Shown here in pieces: positions 1 through 6,748 of a stretch of DNA of 16,762 nucleotides. The DNA is from UBA8337 sp049889915 (GTDB taxonomy: Bacteria > Pseudomonadota > Alphaproteobacteria > RS24). A model generated the notes under the pieces. That model was not told the origin of the DNA. It ran no database searches and saw nothing but the letters and a program-made list of their open reading frames with translations. How positions within the stretch are numbered: position 1 is the stretch's first letter; the number at the start of each line of letters is the position of its first letter. Where the stretch lies: contig JBMHCM010000100.1 in NCBI GenBank assembly GCA_049889915.1, forward strand, positions 1-16,762, given 5' to 3'. A program made the position numbers and the translations under genes.

Positions 1-408
1 GTTAATGATGTCGCCGCGATAGCTCGGCAATTCGACGCCGTCCACCGTTTCGGTATCAGCTGAGCGCGGCTTGGCAAACTGACCGGCCATACGACCGACC
101 TTAATGACCGGCAATTTGGCGCCATAAGTCAGCACAACAGACATTTGCAGCAACACGCGGAAAGTGTCGCGAATGTTATCGGCATGGTGCTCGGCAAAGC
201 TTTCGGCGCAATCGCCGCCCTGCAACAAAAAGGCGCGGCCTTCGCAAACCTCAGCCAGCTGCGCTTTCAGATTGCGCGCTTCACCGGCAAAAACCAGCGG
301 CGGATAGCTTGCCAAACGGCCTTCAACTTCGTTCAGAGCGTCTGCGTTTTCATAGGCCGGCACTTGTTTAATGGGAAAACCGCGCCAGCTATCAGGTGAC
401 CAAGACAT
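1..408 (-). CDS. Class II DAHP synthase (3-deoxy-7-phosphoheptulonate synthase), N-terminal part
   Basis: First enzyme of the shikimate pathway: condenses phosphoenolpyruvate and erythrose 4-phosphate to DAHP in the cytosol. Only the first 136 codons are in the window; the rest lies beyond the left edge. Translation of the minus strand begins MSWSPDSWRGFPIKQVPAYE and contains the class II hallmarks FLLQGGDCAESF (residues 60-71; Cys67 matches the metal-binding cysteine of the family) and VGRMAGQFAKPRS (104-116), rich in the Arg/Lys used for phosphate binding. Class II enzymes are about 450-470 residues, so roughly 70% is missing. The ATG at 408 has a good ribosome binding site, AAAGGA, 8-9 nt upstream (minus strand, 416-421). 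It is transcribed divergently from nadE. Family assignment is firm from the motifs. Gene names for this class vary between genomes, so none is given. Confidence 0.93.
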   Translation of the reverse strand, partial: MSWSPDSWRGFPIKQVPAYENADALNEVEGRLASYPPLVFAGEARNLKAQLAEVCEGRAFLLQGGDCAESFAEHHADNIRDTFRVLLQMSVVLTYGAKLPVIKVGRMAGQFAKPRSADTETVDGVELPSYRGDIIN

Positions 409-542
409 GCGTAATTCCTTTGTTTATCAGTTTGATATACGGATTTTGCCGACAAAAGGGAAGCCCCTAAACCAACGGTTGCAAAAATGTCTAATGAAGA
501 CAAATGCTTGTTACATAGGGTCTGGCGCGCTACATAAGCGAC
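409..542. promoter_or_regulatory. Divergent intergenic region between the DAHP synthase gene and nadE
   Basis: This 134-bp gap must hold the start signals of both genes. For the minus-strand gene, a ribosome binding site is clear and a -10-like TATATC sits at 439-434, but the only -35-like element near it (TTGTCG) is much too close, so that promoter is unresolved. For nadE see the separate promoter entry. A small perfect dyad, TGTCT-N5-AGACA, lies at 488-502, immediately upstream of the nadE -35 element, where an operator could sit. No RNA gene or small ORF with coding character was seen. Confidence 0.6.
508..536 (+). promoter_or_regulatory. Predicted nadE promoter, placing transcription start at the start codon
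   Basis: TTGTTA (508-513) is followed after 17 nt by TACATA (531-536). Read in the form reported for Caulobacter housekeeping promoters (TTGaCgS, 10-14 nt, GCTANAWC; recalled from the literature), the downstream box GCTACATA (529-536) matches all but the last position, with a 14-nt gap. A start point six to seven bases past the -10 box falls on the A of the nadE ATG at 543, so the mRNA would be leaderless. This fits the absence of any Shine-Dalgarno sequence before nadE. The transcription start is inferred, not seen. Confidence 0.5.
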
Positions 543-2228
543 ATGGAAAGCGGCAAAAAACCTGTAAAAAACGCATTGAAGATTGCAATGGCGCAGCTCA
601 ACCCGACGGTTGGTGCGGTGGCCGCCAATGCCGATTTATTGCGTGCTGCACGAAAAGCCGCCGCTAATGTCGATGTTGTGGTCGCCGGTGAGTTGTTTTT
701 GACCGGTTACCCGCCGGAAGATTTGGTGCTGAAGCGCGCCTTTCTGTCCCATGTGCAAGAAGAAGCCGACCGTTTGGTCGCCGAAACGGCAGATGGCGGT
801 CCGGCCTTGGTGTTTGGTCTGCCGACCGTTGAAAACGGCCGCTTATATAACAGCGTGATGGTAGCTGATGGCGGGCAAGCGGCGATACGCCATAAAGTGC
901 ATTTGCCGAATTATGCGGTGTTTGACGAAAAGCGCTTGTTCGATGCCGGTGTCCTGCCGCAGCCGGTGGAGCTTCGCGGTCTGCGCGTCGGCCTGCCGAT
1001 TTGCGAGGATATTTGGTTCACCGATGTCTGCAAGCATTTGCAAGCGCAAGGCGCAGAATTGCTGATTTCACCGAACGGCTCGCCATTTGAGCGCGGCAAG
1101 CATGAAAAGCGGCTTGCCCATGCCCGCGCCCGCGCCACGGAAACCGGTCTGCCGCTGATTTACGTCAATCAGTTTGGTGGGCAGGATGAGTTGGTGTTTG
1201 ACGGCCATAGTTTCGCCGTCAATGGCGATGGCAGCCTTGCCGCACAAATCGGTTGGGGCGCGGAAACGCAAATCCTGTCCGTGCAGGGCGATGATGCGGG
1301 CCTTACCTTGCAGCCGCAAACCGCGCCGGCCCAAACCGATGAGGGGCTAGCCGATATTTACACCGCCGCTATGCAGGGCTTGCGCGATTATGTTGAGAAG
1401 AACCGGTTTCCCGGTGTGTTGCTTGGCCTGTCCGGCGGCATTGATAGCGCTATTTGCGCCGCCATGGCGGTCGATGCGCTGGGGGCGGACCGCGTGCATT
1501 GCATCATGCTGCCGTCGCGCTATACCAGCCAAGCCAGCCTTGATGATGCAGAAGATTGTGCCACCAAGCTGGGCATTAAGTTCGATGAAGTGTCGATTGC
1601 TGAGCCGGTTGACGCGATTGAAGGGGCGTTGGGCGATTTGTTCAAAGGCACCAATGCCGATTTGACGGAAGAAAATATCCAATCACGCTTGCGCGGTACC
1701 TTGCTGATGGCGGTATCAAATAAATTCGGCGCCATGGTGGTGACTACCGGCAATAAGTCCGAAGTGTCGGTCGGCTATGCCACGCTATATGGCGATATGA
1801 ATGGCGGCTATAATCCGATTAAGGATATTTATAAAACCGAAGTATTTGCCCTGTCGCGCTGGCGCAATGAAAACCTGCCGCAGGGCGGGCTGGGGCCAAG
1901 CGGCGAGGTTATTCCGACCGCCATTATTGATAAGCCGCCAAGCGCCGAATTGCGGCCCGACCAAAAAGACGAAGACAGCCTGCCGCCCTATGATGTGCTG
2001 GATGATATTTTGTTTGCTTTGGTGGAAGATGAGCGCGGTGTCGATGATATTATTGCCCGTGGCCATGATGCAGAAACCGTCAAACGCATCGAGCATTTGC
2101 TGTATATATCCGAATATAAGCGGCGTCAGGCGGCGCCCGGCGCGAAAATCGGTAACCGCAATTTCGGTCGTGACCGCCGCTATCCGATTACCAATGGCTT
2201 CCGCGATGCGCGCGCCAAATCCGTATAA
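543..2228 (+). CDS. nadE: Glutamine-dependent NAD+ synthase
   Basis: Last step of NAD synthesis: ATP-dependent amidation of deamido-NAD+, with ammonia channelled from glutamine. The 561 residues are the expected two-domain length. The N-terminal nitrilase-type glutaminase carries the Glu-Lys-Cys triad as Glu50 (AGELFLTGYPPEDL), Lys118 (KVHLPNYAVFDEKR) and Cys154 (PICEDIW). The C-terminal synthetase domain has the ATP pyrophosphatase P-loop LSGGIDSA at 296-303 and the downstream TTGNKSE motif. The ATG at 543 is the only ATG before the first conserved strand (LKIAMAQLNPTVG), and an in-frame stop lies just upstream at 516-518. It has no Shine-Dalgarno sequence; see the promoter entry for a leaderless interpretation. 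It opens a five-gene run and is followed by gltX after 12 bp. Function is secure. Confidence 0.96.
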   Translation: MESGKKPVKNALKIAMAQLNPTVGAVAANADLLRAARKAAANVDVVVAGELFLTGYPPEDLVLKRAFLSHVQEEADRLVAETADGGPALVFGLPTVENGRLYNSVMVADGGQAAIRHKVHLPNYAVFDEKRLFDAGVLPQPVELRGLRVGLPICEDIWFTDVCKHLQAQGAELLISPNGSPFERGKHEKRLAHARARATETGLPLIYVNQFGGQDELVFDGHSFAVNGDGSLAAQIGWGAETQILSVQGDDAGLTLQPQTAPAQTDEGLADIYTAAMQGLRDYVEKNRFPGVLLGLSGGIDSAICAAMAVDALGADRVHCIMLPSRYTSQASLDDAEDCATKLGIKFDEVSIAEPVDAIEGALGDLFKGTNADLTEENIQSRLRGTLLMAVSNKFGAMVVTTGNKSEVSVGYATLYGDMNGGYNPIKDIYKTEVFALSRWRNENLPQGGLGPSGEVIPTAIIDKPPSAELRPDQKDEDSLPPYDVLDDILFALVEDERGVDDIIARGHDAETVKRIEHLLYISEYKRRQAAPGAKIGNRNFGRDRRYPITNGFRDARAKSV

Positions 2229-2240
2229 TAAGAGAGACTT

Positions 2241-3611
2241 ATGACCGTTCGTACCCGTTTCGCTCCCAGCCCGACCGGCTTGCTGCATGTCGGCAATGCC
2301 CGCGCAGCCTTGTTTTGCTATTTGTTTGCCAAGGGTCAGGACGGCCAGTTTATTTTGCGTTTCGATGATACCGATGTGGCACGGTCAACCGATGCTTACG
2401 CTGACGCCATTCAGGCTGATTTGGCGTGGCTTGGCCTCATCCATGATGAAACGTTCAAGCAATCAGAGCGGTTCGATAAATATGAGGCGGCCTTTGATAA
2501 GCTGAAACAGCAAGGGCTGGTTTATGCCTGTTATGAAACCCCCGATGAGCTGGAGCGCAAGCGCAAGCGGCAATTGGCGCGCGGCAAGCCGCCGGTTTAT
2601 GACCGCGCGGCGCTGGAGCTGACGGCCGAGCAAATTGCCGCCTACGAAGCGGAAGGCCGCACACCGCATTATCGCTTTAAATTGTCGGGCAATCCGATTG
2701 TCTGGACCGATATGGTGCGCGGTGAGCAGAAGATTGAAACGGCCAGCCTGTCTGACCCGGTTATTCGCCGCGCTGACGGCTCATGGCTGTATACGCTGCC
2801 CAGCGTGGTTGATGATATTGATTCCAATATCACCCATGTCATTCGCGGCGAAGACCACGTGACCAATTCCGGTGCGCAGATTGAAATTATCGAGGCCTTG
2901 GGCGGCACGGCGCCGGTCTTTGGGCATTTTTCGCTCATGCTGGCGGCCGATGGCAGTGCCTTATCCAAGCGGTTGGGGTCGTTGAGCTTGCAAGATATGC
3001 GCGCCGATGGTGTGGAACCTATGGCCTTGAACAGCTTGATTGCGCGCCTTGGCACGGCCGATCCGGTCGAGCCGGTGCAGGATATGCCGAGTTTGATTGC
3101 CGGTTTTGATATGGCCCGCTTGGGGCGCGCCCCGGCCCGCTTTGACGCTGAAGATGTAACCCGCCTCAATGCCCGCATTTTGCACGACATGCCCTATGAC
3201 GCGGTGTCTGACCGTCTGCAGGCGCTCGGTGCGCCGCAAGGCCCGGGTTTCTGGGACAGCGTAAAGGGCAATCTGACCAAGTTTGCCGATATTGCCGATA
3301 TTTTACACCTAATTAACGGCCCCGTATCGGCGGTGATTGAAGCCGAGGATGCTGACTATATTGCCGCCGCTTTGGATGCGCTGCCGCCTGCGCCACTGGA
3401 TGATACAAGCTGGTCGCAATGGACTTCTGCTTTGAAAGAGGCGACCGGTCGCAAGGGCCGCGCTTTATTTATGCCGCTGCGGCTGGCCCTGACCGGCCAG
3501 GCGCATGGTCCGGAAATGCAACATTTGCTGCCCTTAATCGGCTATGATAAAGCCTGTGCTCGACTGCAGGGCCAAGAGCAAGGTCATGAGCAAGGCAAGG
3601 ATGAGGGGTAA
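2241..3611 (+). CDS. gltX: Glutamyl-tRNA synthetase
   Basis: Class I aminoacyl-tRNA synthetase charging tRNA with glutamate in the cytosol. The ATP-binding HIGH-type motif is seen as PSPTGLLHVGNARAALF (residues 9-25) and the KMSKS-type loop as LSKRLGS (241-247). FDDTD (41-45) and the IRGEDHV segment (201-207) are also typical of GluRS. At 456 residues it is slightly shorter than the usual 465-480. The start ATG follows the purine-rich AGAGAG 5 nt upstream. Alphaproteobacteria often carry two GluRS paralogues, so this may be one of two; whether it charges tRNA-Glu, tRNA-Gln or both cannot be decided here. The protein ends in an odd tail of near-repeated tetrapeptides (GQEQ GHEQ GKDE) whose purine-rich DNA also supplies the ribosome binding site of cimA, 2 bp downstream. 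Confidence 0.96.
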   Translation: MTVRTRFAPSPTGLLHVGNARAALFCYLFAKGQDGQFILRFDDTDVARSTDAYADAIQADLAWLGLIHDETFKQSERFDKYEAAFDKLKQQGLVYACYETPDELERKRKRQLARGKPPVYDRAALELTAEQIAAYEAEGRTPHYRFKLSGNPIVWTDMVRGEQKIETASLSDPVIRRADGSWLYTLPSVVDDIDSNITHVIRGEDHVTNSGAQIEIIEALGGTAPVFGHFSLMLAADGSALSKRLGSLSLQDMRADGVEPMALNSLIARLGTADPVEPVQDMPSLIAGFDMARLGRAPARFDAEDVTRLNARILHDMPYDAVSDRLQALGAPQGPGFWDSVKGNLTKFADIADILHLINGPVSAVIEAEDADYIAAALDALPPAPLDDTSWSQWTSALKEATGRKGRALFMPLRLALTGQAHGPEMQHLLPLIGYDKACARLQGQEQGHEQGKDEG

Positions 3612-3613
3612 TC

Positions 3614-5218
3614 GTGGCGCGCCAGCGGCTGTATATTTTTGACACCACCATGCGCGACGGCCAGCAAACGGCCGGCGTCGATTTTTCTGTCGACGATAAA
3701 ATGCGCTTGGCGCAAGCGCTGGATGCGTTGGGGGTCGATTATGTCGAAGGCGGCTATCCCGGTGCCAACCCGACCGACAGTCATTTTTTCAATTCCTTGG
3801 GCAGCTTGAACGGTGCCAAGCTGACCGCCTTTGGCATGACCAAGCGGGCCGGTCGCAGTGCCGATAATGACCCCGGTTTTATGGAAGTGGTCAACGCCTC
3901 TTCGGCCGCCGTTTGTCTGGTCGCCAAAAGTTGGGATTATCATGTTGATGTCGCGCTCGGCATTTCCAATGAAGAGAATATTGGCTGCATTCGTGACAGC
4001 GTGACGGCGGTATTGGCGCATGACAAGGAAGCAATGATCGATTGCGAGCATTTCTTCGATGGCTATAAGGCCAATCGCGATTATGCGCTGGCTTGTGCCG
4101 AGGCTGCCATTGAGGCCGGAGCCCGTTGGGTGGTTTTGTGCGACACCAATGGCGGCACCATGCCGGATGAAGTGTTCGAGATTGCCAGCGATGTCGCCAA
4201 GCATATTCCCGGCGACCGGCTGGGCATTCATACCCACAATGACACTGAAAATGCGGTCGCCAATTCCTTGGCTGCCATTGAGGCCGGTGTGCGGCAAGTG
4301 CAGGGCACGATTAACGGGCTGGGCGAACGTTGCGGTAATGCCAATCTGGTGTCGCTCATTCCGTCGCTTTTGCTGAAGCCGGGCTATGCCGATAAATATC
4401 AGACCGGCATTGCATTGGAAGACCTGCCGAAGGTACGCAATGTATCGCTGCTGTTGGACGATATTCTCAACCGCACACCAAACCGCCACGCGCCCTATGT
4501 CGGCGCCTCGGCTTTTGCGCATAAGGGCGGCATTCATGTGTCAGCGGTGATGAAAGATCCGTCAACCTATGAGCATGTGAAGCCGGAAAGCGTCGGCAAT
4601 AGCCGGACGATTTTGGTATCCGACCAGGCCGGTAAATCCAATGTTTTGGACCGTTTGAAAACCGCCGGTATTGCGGTGGATGCCAAAGACCCGGCGGTTG
4701 ACCGGATTTTGCGGCAAGTCAAAGACCGCGAATTGGATGGCTATAGCTATGATGGTGTCGGCGCCAGTTTCGAATTGCTGGCTTTGGCTGAATTGCAGCA
4801 GCTGCCGGCGTTTTTTGACGTTGATGGCTACCGCGTCAACATCACCAATGACGGTAATGGCACCACCGTGTCAGAGGCCTCCGTATCGCTGGTGATTGAC
4901 GGCGAAACGGTGACCGGCACCGGCAGCGGCAATGGCCCGGTCAATGCGCTGGATACGGCGCTGCGCGCCGATTTGAAACGCTATGCCGGCAATATTGCCG
5001 GTATGAAATTGGTCGATTTTAAGGTGCGGATTTTGAACACCGGCACCGCAGCGGTGACCCGCGTGACCATTGAAAGCGTTGATGAGAGCGGCAATAGCTG
5101 GCGCACCATTGGCGTTAATGCCAATATTGTGGTGGCATCTTTTGAAGCGCTGAAAGATGCGCTGGTGTATAAACTATATAAAGACGGTGTTTCGGCCGAG
5201 CCGGAACACAAAGCTTAA
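3614..5218 (+). CDS. cimA: (R)-citramalate synthase
   Basis: Condenses pyruvate and acetyl-CoA to citramalate, the entry to the threonine-independent route to isoleucine. The 534 residues match the CimA family (about 530). The N-terminal TIM barrel of the isopropylmalate/homocitrate synthase group shows DTTMRDGQQ (10-18), HTHND with the metal-binding histidines (206-210) and GTINGLGERCGNANL (231-245). The C-terminal region from about residue 395 is a LeuA-type regulatory domain, where isoleucine feedback would act. The opening DTTMRDGQQTAGVDFS and the early EGGYPGANP segment favour CimA over LeuA. The GTG start at 3614 lies 6 nt after GAGGGG, inside the end of gltX; only 2 bp separate the genes, so translational coupling is likely. 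Homocitrate synthase is the main alternative, less likely given length and motifs. Confidence 0.9.
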   Translation: MARQRLYIFDTTMRDGQQTAGVDFSVDDKMRLAQALDALGVDYVEGGYPGANPTDSHFFNSLGSLNGAKLTAFGMTKRAGRSADNDPGFMEVVNASSAAVCLVAKSWDYHVDVALGISNEENIGCIRDSVTAVLAHDKEAMIDCEHFFDGYKANRDYALACAEAAIEAGARWVVLCDTNGGTMPDEVFEIASDVAKHIPGDRLGIHTHNDTENAVANSLAAIEAGVRQVQGTINGLGERCGNANLVSLIPSLLLKPGYADKYQTGIALEDLPKVRNVSLLLDDILNRTPNRHAPYVGASAFAHKGGIHVSAVMKDPSTYEHVKPESVGNSRTILVSDQAGKSNVLDRLKTAGIAVDAKDPAVDRILRQVKDRELDGYSYDGVGASFELLALAELQQLPAFFDVDGYRVNITNDGNGTTVSEASVSLVIDGETVTGTGSGNGPVNALDTALRADLKRYAGNIAGMKLVDFKVRILNTGTAAVTRVTIESVDESGNSWRTIGVNANIVVASFEALKDALVYKLYKDGVSAEPEHKA

Positions 5219-5227
5219 GGGATTATT

Positions 5228-5920
5228 ATGCGCGCATTGAAATCGGTTTTGTTTCCGATCCATCCGGAAGGGTTCCGCTTTATCGGCATTTTTGCCGTGG
5301 CAACTTTGCTGCTGTTTTTCGTGGCCGAAATTCTGGGCTGGATTGGTGTCATCCTGACCTTGTGGTGCGCGTGGTTCTTCCGCGACCCGGCTCGTGTGAC
5401 GCCGCAACGAAAAGGCTTGGTCATTTCACCGGCCGATGGTGTGGTCAATATGATTACCGATGCCGTGCCGCCGCCGGAGCTGGGCTTGGGTGATGAACCA
5501 ATGCCGCGCATCTCGGTGTTTATGAATGTATTCAACTGCCACATTAACCGCATGCCGGTAACCGGCACGGTGCTGAAATCATTATATCGCACGGGGCAGT
5601 TTCTCAGCGCCGATTTGGACAAAGCGGCGGAAGCCAATGAGCGGCAATCGCTATTGGTCGAAACCGAGGACGGCAAGCAGATTGTCGTTGTGCAGATTGC
5701 CGGTATGGTGGCGCGGCGTATTTTGTGCTTCGCCCATGAAGAGCAAGAAATGCACGCCGGTGAACGCTTCGGCCTTATTCGGTTCGGGAGCCGCTGCGAT
5801 GTGTATTTGCCGAAAGGCACTGTGCCGCGTGTCGCCATCGGGCAATCAGCCGTAGCGGGCGAAACCGTGCTGGCCGATATGAAGTCGCGCGAGAAGAAAC
5901 GCGACACGCTGACAAGCTAA
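5228..5920 (+). CDS. psd: Phosphatidylserine decarboxylase proenzyme (short type)
   Basis: Decarboxylates phosphatidylserine to phosphatidylethanolamine at the inner membrane. The 230-residue length is the short Psd form found in many alphaproteobacteria, against about 320 in E. coli. It has a hydrophobic anchor at about residues 17-50, the FFRDPAR motif (50-56), SPADG (68-72) and VFNCHINR (101-108) with the conserved Asp and His. The self-cleavage site is RFGSRCD, where cleavage between Gly187 and Ser188 would make the pyruvoyl group on the small alpha chain. The ATG follows AAGGGA about 6 nt upstream, 9 bp after the cimA stop. The next gene, pssA, makes its substrate, which supports the assignment strongly. 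Confidence 0.95.
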   Translation: MRALKSVLFPIHPEGFRFIGIFAVATLLLFFVAEILGWIGVILTLWCAWFFRDPARVTPQRKGLVISPADGVVNMITDAVPPPELGLGDEPMPRISVFMNVFNCHINRMPVTGTVLKSLYRTGQFLSADLDKAAEANERQSLLVETEDGKQIVVVQIAGMVARRILCFAHEEQEMHAGERFGLIRFGSRCDVYLPKGTVPRVAIGQSAVAGETVLADMKSREKKRDTLTS

Positions 5921-5932
5921 AGAAGCAAGACC

Positions 5933-6730
5933 ATGGCCACCAAGCAAAGCAAAAAGCCGACCGGCGGCAAGCAGCAAACGAAAGCCGAAAAGCCGTCTGA
6001 ACGGCAATTCCCGCTGCGTCGTTTGGTGCCCAATGGCGTCACCTTGCTGGCGCTGTGCCTGGGTCTGACCGCTTTTCGCCAAGGCCTGAACGGTAATTTT
6101 GAGCTGGCCGTGTTCTGCATTGTGCTGGCCGGTTTTCTTGACGCGTTTGACGGCCGTTTGGCGCGCCTGTTGAAGGCCGAAAGCCCGCTTGGTGCGCAGT
6201 TGGATTCGTTGTCTGATTTCGTCAATTTCGGCATTGCGCCGGTGCTTGTGGTTTATCTTTGGGCGCTGCAATCGACCGGCCGCATTGGTTGGGCGGTTAT
6301 CTTGTTGTTCAGCGTGTGCTGCGCGCTGCGCTTGGCGCGCTTTAATGTCGATATGGAAGAAGCCGATCGTCCGGCTTGGAAAAACAAGTTTTTTGTCGGT
6401 GTGCCGTCGCCGTCAGCCGGTGGCTTGGTGATGCTGCCGCTTTATCTCGAAATCGGCGGGCTGATGGATACGCGCGATGCCATTCCGCTGATTATGGCCA
6501 ATACGGTGCTGGTCGGTGCACTGATGGTCTCTAATTTCCCGACTTTTTCCGGCAAGGGGCTGAACACCATTCGTCGCAGCCTTGTGTTACCGCTCATGCT
6601 GATGATCGGCTTTACCGCCGTTATGCTGTTCACTTTCCCATGGGTGACGTTGACCTGCATCAGTTTGGCATATTACATCGCATTGCCGTTTAGCTGGCTC
6701 AGCTATCGCCGTCACATGGCGGCTGCGTAA
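5933..6730 (+). CDS. pssA: Phosphatidylserine synthase (CDP-diacylglycerol--serine O-phosphatidyltransferase)
   Basis: Transfers the phosphatidyl group from CDP-diacylglycerol to serine in the inner membrane. The CDP-alcohol phosphotransferase signature DGx2ARx8Gx3Dx3D is complete: Asp73-Gly74, Ala77-Arg78, Gly87, Asp91, Asp95. About six to eight hydrophobic segments follow. The first 30 residues are Lys/Gln-rich and hydrophilic, an extension ahead of the first membrane segment (VPNGVTLLALCLGLTAF, 32-48). At 265 residues it fits the type II (Bacillus/Rhizobium-like) PssA rather than the phospholipase-D-like E. coli enzyme. It follows psd by 12 bp and closes the operon. Its stop codon sits in a palindrome shared with the convergent efflux gene. 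Confidence 0.94.
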   Translation: MATKQSKKPTGGKQQTKAEKPSERQFPLRRLVPNGVTLLALCLGLTAFRQGLNGNFELAVFCIVLAGFLDAFDGRLARLLKAESPLGAQLDSLSDFVNFGIAPVLVVYLWALQSTGRIGWAVILLFSVCCALRLARFNVDMEEADRPAWKNKFFVGVPSPSAGGLVMLPLYLEIGGLMDTRDAIPLIMANTVLVGALMVSNFPTFSGKGLNTIRRSLVLPLMLMIGFTAVMLFTFPWVTLTCISLAYYIALPFSWLSYRRHMAAA

Positions 6731-6748
6731 GCCGGCTTATTCAGCCGG
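6728..6748. terminator. Palindrome and hairpin at the convergent pssA / RND gene ends
   Basis: Only 6 bp separate the two stop codons. TAAGCCGGCTTA (6728-6739) is a perfect 12-bp palindrome that contains the pssA stop TAA and, on the other strand, the RND gene stop TAA. An overlapping stem CCGGCT-TATTC-AGCCGG (6732-6748, 6-bp stem, 5-nt loop) could fold in RNA from either strand. Neither strand has a T-run after the stem, so this is at best a weak or factor-assisted bidirectional terminator. Confidence 0.3.

Noticed and set aside
434..455. TTGTCG plus TATATC as a promoter for the DAHP synthase gene
   Set aside because: The boxes are only about 10 nt apart, too close for a sigma-70 promoter; the real promoter could not be placed.
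371..667. A 98-codon plus-strand open frame across the nadE start
   Set aside because: It overlaps the DAHP synthase start and the nadE N-terminus in another frame, and its product has no family features; both flanking genes are secure.
3584..4537. A 317-codon open frame antisense to cimA
   Set aside because: Codon-aligned shadow of cimA, overlapping a gene with clear family motifs.
6732..6748. A strong intrinsic terminator after pssA
   Set aside because: The hairpin has a 6-bp GC-rich stem but no T-run on either strand; kept only as a low-confidence site.
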